Position numbers and translations under genes: made by a program
In this document: positions 57,311 through 64,000 of the stretch, one piece after another
How the letters are laid out: each line of letters starts with the position of its first letter
Position numbering within the stretch: the stretch's first letter is position 1
Notes under the pieces: model-generated
Told to the model about the DNA's origin: nothing
What the model saw: only the letters and a program-made list of their open reading frames with translations
Database searches by the model: none
Source of the DNA: Liquidambar formosana
Taxonomy: Eukaryota > Streptophyta > Magnoliopsida > Saxifragales > Altingiaceae
NCBI GenBank assembly: GCA_039720395.1
Contig: CM077822.1
Coordinates: forward strand, 23,705,267 to 23,769,266
Length of the DNA stretch: 64,000 nucleotides
Direction: 5' to 3'

Positions 57311-58800
57311 GGATAAATGCAAAAACCCCCTTCTCTTATTACTTATTTTGCAGGTTACCCCCCTCTATTTAAAAACCCAACAAAAAACCCCCCATATTGA
57401 CTAGGGTTAGCAGATTGCCCCTTGCCATCCAGTCACGGTTACAAAACTAACAGAAAAATGCACGTGACTCGCATGTGATATTGATTATTAGACTTTTATG
57501 ACAAAAATGCCCTCTTCTTCTCTCTTCCTCTACCCTTAGCTTCCACCATATTTGTCGTCGGCGAACCCTCACCCACTTTCTTCTTCTCCGGTGATACCCC
57601 CAACGTCCGTAACTCCGGCGTCACTTACCTCTTAGGGCATGCAATTCTTCTCCGTTGATTCCCCAAAACAGAGATTGAAGAAGAATTTTCCTTTTGTAAT
57701 TTCTCATTTCTCTCAAGAAATTTCTTGAGTTTGGTTTGGGGAATCTCGTAGGGTTATGCAATTGAGGTTTTGGGTTTAGAGTTTCAAGTGGGTTGGTTGA
57801 TAAGATGGGTTCTAGTTAGTTTGATTTGAATCTGTAATGCATGGAGGGAGCAGGGGATCGATGGTGGTGGTTGCAGGTGAGTTCTTTTTTCCATTTTTTT
57901 TTTCTCTACCAGCTTTTTCTCCCTTCCCTCCTTCCCTGCACAATCTGCCATCTCTCCCATGATCAACCATAGCGGCTTGGGGGATTTTTTTTTCTCTATC
58001 AACATCGACGGTGGCTATTTTGATCAACCACATCGGCACCGCCTGTTGCCATCACTACTATTGTAATTTCACCGTTGCCACTATCAGATCTGATGGAAGG
58101 TTGCTGGATAGAAAAGGACCAGTAAGACAAGGTATGGTGTGGTGCAGTGCGGCGGGTGGAGTTTTTGGAGAGAAACGAAAAAAAAAAAAAAAAAAAAAAA
58201 AGAAATTGGATTCGCTGGTTTGATTAGGAGCTTGTCATCGGAAAAGTGGAGCTTTTCGTTGGTTTGATTGGGAGCTTATCGTCAAAAAAGTGGAGCTTCT
58301 CCATCGCGATCCATCGTTGCTTTGATTGGGAATGGAGGGTATGGACCGGATTTGATGCTCATTGCCGGAAAATATGGAGTTCGTCTTGGTTATGAATCTT
58401 GGCAGCGGTAATGGTAGGAAAGGAGCAAGGGTTGCGGGTTATGGTTGTGATTGGTGTGCACAGTGGATGGGGAAGGAAGGGTCAACGACAAGAAGGGTGT
58501 GCCATGAGCGATGATCTCGTCAGGATTCACAAATTGCGATATGAACCGGCGACAGTAGCCGTAAAATCTCCATTATCGGCAACTTTTCCTTCTTCTTCTT
58601 CTTTATCTATATATAATCCATTTAAAAAATCAAAATGAAAGTAGGGTGGGCCATTACGTTGGGTATAATGGTCATTTAACATCTCCGTTAACAACGTAGC
58701 CCCTGGCACAATATGAGGAGTTTTTTGTTGGGTTTTTTTTTAGAGGGGGGTATCCTGCAAAATGGGTAACAATAGAGGGGGGGTTTTCTGCATTTTACCC
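57311..58800. mobile_element. Mutator-like element with ~85-bp terminal inverted repeats
   Basis: Ends GGATAAATGCAAAAACCCCC and the inverse of GGGTAAAATGCAGAAAACCCCCC, matching over about 85 bp. Flanks TTATTATTA at 57302-57310 and 58801-58809 form a 9-bp TSD, though the site is a TTA microsatellite. The interior is more GC-rich than the surroundings, with repeated TGGAGCTT(C/T)TC segments at 58215-58320, and could be captured gene DNA. No transposase motif was seen. Confidence 0.75.
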
Positions 58801-59112
58801 TTATTATTATTATTATTAAGATTTTTTAGCTAAAAAGAAGAGGATTTGCTTGTACCCCATGCGTACAAATTTTGTGACTTATAAATTACAATGTGCAATC
58901 TTTTCCCAAAACGCTTATATAAATATTGTATGTCATCTTATTTTTTTAATCTTTTATTTATTTTTTATTTTTTTATTTTTTTTTTTTGACTCTTCACAAA
59001 GATATATAGTTGTTTCTGTGAATATAGGAAGTCTCACACAAACCGTTAAAGGGAATAGTCTGAAGTGAGACTTCGGTAGGAATAACACCTAAAATACCCT
59101 TAATCGTTAATT

Positions 59113-59169
<57 letters not shown>

Positions 59170-59402
59170 ATTGTATGTTATTATATATATATTTTGGTGC
59201 TTAATGGACCATATAGGATCCGTCATAAAAGACATTCCAGCCCGTGACTTCAACTTGGGCCTGGGTCATATGTAACATCATGGGTCTAATCCAGACCAGA
59301 ATGAAAGTAGGGTGGGCCATTACGTTGGGCTGGTCAGTCTAGCACTATACACTAACATTTACTCCCAAGACATGATGACCTGACCTCGGGCCTAAGCCTA
59401 AC
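58801..59402. other. Intergenic spacer between two DNA elements
   Basis: Starts with (TTA)n. A (TA)n run of about 55 nt lies at 59115-59168. Positions 59301-59331 repeat 31 bases found inside the Mutator-like element at about 58634. Confidence 0.6.
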
Positions 59403-60080
59403 TAGGGGTGTTAATGGTTCAGTTTGGTTCGGTTTTAAGGGAGATTTCAAACCAAACCATTATACTTCGGTTTTGTTCCTCCCAAACCATATTATAAAAA
59501 AACCAAACCAAACCATGATATTTCGGTTTGGTTCGGTTCGGTTTCGGTTTTAACCTATCAAGTAACAATAAATAATTGAAGATGAAAAAAATGACATGCC
59601 AAACTCCAAATAAAAACATTTTTAATAAAAGCATTACATTAGCAACTAAAAAAAATAAACATTGTATCAAAATAGAAACATATTGACATATATCAATATG
59701 TCAATATCACACGCAACATTAATACAACGACATTAGTAGCTAGTTTAATACATGCCAATCTAAAAAAGGGAAAACAATAAGAAACTTAAAATCAACAAAA
59801 ACAAGCCCATTACCTATTTTATCCTTATTAGAATTTGGAATTTACAAACTTTAAGTTTATATATATATATATATATATATTATCTTATATTTTTCGGTTT
59901 TTTCGGTTTTTCGGTTTGGTTTGGTTTTCTAAAACTGAAAACCAAAACCAAACCAATTGAGTTCGGTTTTCTAAAATTAAAACCATGACCTAACCTAATG
60001 ACAAAAAAACAAACCAAACCGCCCGGTTCAGTTTGGTTCGGTTTGGTTCTCGGTTTTAACCAAAACCATTAACACCCCTA
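59403..60080. mobile_element. Non-autonomous hAT element, TSD AGCCTAAC
   Basis: Perfect 17-bp terminal inverted repeat TAGGGGTGTTAATGGTT, flanked by AGCCTAAC at 59395-59402 and 60081-60088. Subterminal zones are packed with TTCGGTTT/AAACCAAACC repeats, likely transposase binding sites. No transposase ORF. A (TA)n run lies at 59857-59880. Confidence 0.92.
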
Positions 60081-60088
60081 AGCCTAAC

Positions 60089-60479
60089 AGCTTAAGTTAG
60101 CAAACCGATGTCGTATAGCTGTACAAGCCTAATTGCTGGTGACATACGCAAGGAATTTTGATCAAACACCGGTTTCAAACATCCCGAAAAGGATTGTAAA
60201 ATGAACCAAGTTATTCGAGCTCAGTTTGAGATCAATTCAATAAAAAACTTGTTTGATCTCGTTTATGAAACAAATAGGCCAATCTCAAACATCATTTTGA
60301 CCTTGTTAATTTAACGAGTTCAGTTCAAGCAATCTACTGCTTGACTTAGCTTAACTCTACTCGTTTACACCCTTAATCTCGAAACACCTTTAATCATAAG
60401 TAACATCCAAGCTCTCAACATATCATAGTCCAAGGTGAGTTGTCCATCTTGGAGAACAGGCCATGGCTTAGGTCGGCCC
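60089..60479. other. Intergenic, nothing recognised
   Basis: No ORF, repeat or promoter that I can support. Confidence 0.5.
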
Positions 60480-61045
60480 AAACACTCCCCGTCTCCTATA
60501 CCCAACAAGAAGCTTGCCGCGGTCGGCTGTGACAACTAATGGGCTCATCGAAGGATTCCGAGGCGATAAAAACGTATGGCCCTCTAATCCTTGCAGCTTT
60601 GGCCTTTGTTGTGGAACAAAACAGATTCAATTTTTCCGCCACTGCTCTTTGCGATTCGGAGAGCAAAGGAAATGCTTCCCATGGTGCTTCACTGGGCTTT
60701 GGGAATGAGACATGCGAGGTAGCTCAAAAGACTGAGACGGGGTACGTTTGTCTAGGGAATAGTTATTGCTGCCAGTGCTTGCATGGCTACGGAGGGAACC
60801 CCTACCCTACCTTTATGGACCATGGTTGCCAAGGTATATATATATATTCCATCGTTTCATTCTTTTTTAATTGTGTTCATTCATTTGCTTTGGATTGTCT
60901 TCATTTTTTTATTTGGGGGACTTGGCTTCTTCTTCTTCTTCTTCTTCTTCTTCTTCTTCCTTTATTTATTTATTTATTTTCACTTTAATTGTTTTCTCCA
61001 AACATTAATGAGTGTAAAGATCCAAGCCTCAACCCATGTGAAAGG
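60480..61045 (+). pseudogene. WAK-like pseudogene fragment
   Basis: Remnant of the same gene type as 45009-48426 and in the same orientation. It retains LAAVGCDN (60511-60536) followed by a stop, then in shifted frames a NPCSFG/FVVEQNRFNFS region matching the intact [11 protein letters not shown], then [18 protein letters not shown] and CCQCLHGYGGNPY. The donor after GGTTGCCAAG at 60833/60834 is kept. The next exon (61002-61045, INECKDPSLNPCE) is recognisable, but its acceptor AG has become AA. Signal peptide, most of the pectin-binding domain, membrane span and kinase are absent. It cannot make a receptor. Confidence 0.85.
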
Positions 61046-62369
61046 TAAAGGTAGAGTATTGCAGTAGAGTTGGGTTAACTTGAAACCGTTTTTTTTAACC
61101 CTTCCATTTCAAATTAACTGTTCTGTTTGAAAAAATATATTTTTTTAGAAATCCCTCTTAAATGATTTCACATGTACATTTATATTTTAACATTTTAATT
61201 TTGCCTTTAGCTATAATACAATCATTAATTGAGTTTGTTTGGTACATATCATGTAATTTGTATCATGAATATGGGCATTTTGGAAAATTGATTAAAATGA
61301 AGTCTTTAACTTTCTGACTGGGACAATAATTTTGAAACGGCCCAAAATAAAAAAGAAAACAATTACTCCGTAATATGAAACAAAGGAAGTATTTTTTTTT
61401 TCTTTTTAAAAAAAAGAGTTTAAGCATCTCAATCAATTGACAATTTGAAGAGTCTTCCAGTGCACTTCAGCTAGTTAAATAATATTGGCAACCCAAAAAA
61501 AAAAAAAAACCTAATAAAAACTACTTAAATATGAATTAATTATCCAAGTAATTAATAAATACAGGAACCAACCAACTTAATACTCTTAGGCAGTGGTTAG
61601 ACTATATTTGGTTCCCAGATTTTATCAAGGGAAAAAAAATAAAACATAAGGAATTGTATTTTTCCTTATTTGTTTGCAATGGAAAATTTGAAAAGCAAGA
61701 AGAATTGGAATAATTTTGCCTTGATATAATTGTATCTTTTTGTTTCATTTTCTTTCCTCCTTAGTTTTTTTTCCCTTCCCCTTTTTTTCCTTGGTAGAAT
61801 CCAAGAACCAAATAGAGGGTTAACCAATTTTTGACATAAATGTACCAAATGAAGGGAGAAATAATATGTTGCATTAAATTGCCCATTACTAATTATCAAG
61901 TAGCTAGGAGTTGGGTTTTCTTTTCTTTTTCATACACATAAGGGATTATTGATTTCCAGAATAATGTTCACGTATTTAGCATACTACAGTTTGTATATAT
62001 TTGTTGCACATATTGCTTGTAGGGACTTATGGTGGTGACAATGAGTTCAACGGGATGCACGTTTGATGCCCTTGGTGCATGCAATTGATATCAATTGACT
62101 TATTTCTTTTACCTATTTTTCAATGTCATCTATTTAAAAATGCTTGGAACCTTGTTAAATGGTGTGGAGGGGGAGCTGGTAGAGCCTTGCATCTTTCACC
62201 ATGCCATTTTCCTGAATAGAGGAGCTAATGTTTGTCGGGCTGGGCTGTTGGCTCCGTTGAAACTTGGTCATTTAAATTGGTCCACATCTTTGACACTTTA
62301 CAGTGATAGGTTACTCCTTTCCTCGTTTTTCTTTTTGGTTGAAAATAGGGAAGGTTTATTCATTAACTA
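61046..62369. other. Intergenic, nothing recognised
   Basis: A/T runs and short low-complexity stretches; a possible MITE-like pair (GAAACCG near 61082, AAACGGCCC near 61336) is too weak to call. No kinase exon of the WAK pseudogene was found here. Confidence 0.5.
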
Positions 62370-63065
62370 GGACTGATTACATAATTTGGGAGTTGCCAAC
62401 TTGCCATGCCACGGGCATCCCATAACAAAATTTTACACAACTCAGGACTAATCAAGTCACTACAACAAAACACCTCAATTGGGACGTTTAATTTGGGACA
62501 GATATGATATGGGTCCTCATTTATAAAGATTTGGTAATTTTTGGGACGGATATATCCGTCCCAACCGTTAAAACCCAGTTTCAATTTATTTACCCAATTG
62601 TCAAGTTGAAAAAAAATAAAAATTAAAAAAATAAACACCTTTGGGATGGATATATCCGTCTTTAGCTAATACAACAAAGCAGTTGTGAGATGAGGTTTCT
62701 GTCTTAGCTAAATAGTCAACTCATTCATTGATTTCCCTAGACATGTTGGATTCGTACTTGTGTTTGACCTCCAATCAAAAACCACAGTGAAACGCCGAGG
62801 GGAGGGGGATATTTGATCGGATTAATTGAATCAAAATTTGAGCATCAATTTGAAGTTCAATTTTTCTAAATCCCATATCCCAAGCCATAGTTAAGCCATC
62901 ACAAATCACCCACAATTCAGCACAAACGCTTGTGGAATGATCGATAAAACGAAAAAAAAAAAAAAAAACCCCCCTTACCCAAAGTTCTAAATGAAGTGGA
63001 AAGGAGGCGCTGGTGCCCGGATTCCCTTGGAACTTCCATCCGTGTTAAAACTTAGCATGAGCATG
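62370..63065 (-). pseudogene. LINE RNase H remnant
   Basis: Minus-strand reading with stops and frame changes contains, in order, NTDGSSKG (near 63045), CAELWVICDGLTMAWDMGF with IELQIDA (62850-62930), SREINE and DYLAK (62710-62740), and LCKILLWDARGMA (62395-62440). This is the RNase H domain found near the 3' end of plant non-LTR retrotransposon ORF2, including the C-terminal 'D..G.A' tail. The endonuclease and RT parts are not in the window's readable sequence. It is split by a CACTA-like insert at 62458-62680. Confidence 0.7.
62458..62680 (+). mobile_element. CACTA-like terminus, truncated
   Basis: Begins CACTACAACAAAACACCTC and contains two copies of GATATATCCGTC with the palindrome GGGACGGATATATCCGTCCC, as seen in CACTA subterminal zones. 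The TAGTG end is not found and the right boundary is estimated from where the RNase H reading resumes. Confidence 0.5.
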
Positions 63066-64000
63066 AAAGGATATTATTTAATTTGGTTGCAGACTTTAAC
63101 CGGATGATCCGAGCTGTGTTATGAAAAAAGAATGCCTCATGGAGTTGAATTTTGCCAGTTTTGGCATTTTATGCCACATGCCCACATGTGTTATCAACAG
63201 CATACTTGTGGTTTTGTCCCTTCTGCCTTAAAGCATTAAAAGACGGTTAACAACTTAACTTGCCTCGAAAATATTGGGGGGAATTACAAATTGCTCCAGT
63301 TACAGACGAATAATTAGACACCAATAAAAGTGACTACTAATTTCGTAATAAATGGCTACTAACTTAATTAAGAATGACTACTGATTTATATTTACATTGA
63401 TAAGTAATTATTTATCCATAGTTAGACCAATCTGTAATTCCCCCAAAAATATATTTGGCCTTGCCTACTTTAACCGCCTAGTGGAATATGGTTGAAGGGG
63501 TAAATTTAACCTCTATAATTATGAATAATAACAATAACAATAATAATAAAGCTTTCACCCTTGACATATTGACATTCTTTTTCTTCCTAGGTGTAAAACT
63601 ATAATTTAAGAGTCTACTAAGAGGGCACCATCATTCTTCTTCCCATGAACTCTCTCATTTTTTTTTTTTTTTTGAGTTGTTCCAAGGGTACAATTTATAA
63701 GATGCGTCATATAATCAATTTTATCATATTAGGTCCATCCTATATTCCTATTAGTAAAAATTTAGTTCAAATATATTGAAAGGGAGACGTGGGTGAATGC
63801 AAGTCAAAGTTGATAAAAAGCTTTGGTTAAATAATGTTAATTAGATGATTGATAACATTAAACTTTACTCATCATGTGTGTGTAGCATTTGTGAAATATC
63901 CTTGAAGGTATTCTCTCAAAATGGTAAGACACTATCTTGCAGTTTTTGTAATATCTTCTAATACGTGGGAGAGAGTTCGTGTCATACAGGCAAGAGGGAG
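63066..64000. other. Intergenic, nothing recognised
   Basis: No long ORF and no repeat structure that I can support up to the window end, apart from a short (AAT)n tract near 63525-63550 and a T run near 63660. Confidence 0.5.

Noticed and set aside
1..64000. tRNA, rRNA or CRISPR features
   Set aside because: Looked for cloverleaf-like blocks and regular spaced repeats; none found. The tRNA-like matches are retrotransposon primer sites.

Overview
This is nuclear DNA from a seed plant, most likely a eudicot. The signs are a wall-associated receptor kinase gene with plant-type introns, Ty3/gypsy (TAT-type) and Ty1/copia LTR retrotransposons, Helitrons, hAT, Mutator-like and Harbinger-type elements, a SINE and LINE debris, all in an AT-rich background. 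I cannot name the species. The window holds one complete host gene, one decayed paralogue of it, and one short unidentified gene fragment. Almost everything else is transposable elements, many nested with readable target-site duplications (TSDs).

Layout. 1-851: copia-type LTR cut by the window edge. 852-4549: mostly featureless, with a two-exon gene fragment (2062-2352), a SINE with a 17-bp TSD (2491-2585) and a small foldback element (4066-4225). 4550-5185: assembly gap. 5186-17511: a long TAT-lineage Ty3/gypsy element on the minus strand: 5' LTR, tRNA-Arg-type primer site, gag-protease, RT/RNase H, integrase, and a plus-strand (antisense) ORF resembling the plant mobile domain. Its 3' LTR is not visible. 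17512-29551: a Ty1/copia element on the plus strand with gag but no pol (TR-GAG type). It is interrupted at 17511/17512 by the gypsy element and at 19322 by a complete 6.9-kb non-autonomous TAT relative (19323-26178, TSD ACCTA). The two TAT elements share about 780 bp of LTR that includes the core promoter.

29552-44924: intergenic DNA made of nested DNA elements: an inverted-repeat element holding an hAT that holds a copia solo LTR, with a Harbinger MITE in one arm (31782-34030); Helitrons at 34154, 35719, 40738 and 41794-44646; and a hairpin MITE family. 45009-48426: intact three-exon WAK-like gene, plus strand, probably a plasma-membrane receptor that binds cell-wall pectin outside and signals through a Ser/Thr kinase inside. 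48427-60479: foldback elements, a dimeric long-inverted-repeat element (51325-53378), a Helitron (56029-57275), a Mutator-like element (57311-58800) and an hAT (59403-60080). 60480-61045: WAK pseudogene in the same orientation, so the locus was once a small WAK cluster. 62370-63065: LINE RNase H remnant split by a CACTA-like terminus.

How the parts work together: the gypsy element is the only one here carrying (broken) replication enzymes. The non-autonomous TAT element has matching ends, primer site and promoter segment, and is the kind of element such enzymes could move in trans. The kinase gene is flanked upstream by Helitron ends and a dispersed repeat, and carries a hairpin MITE in its second intron.
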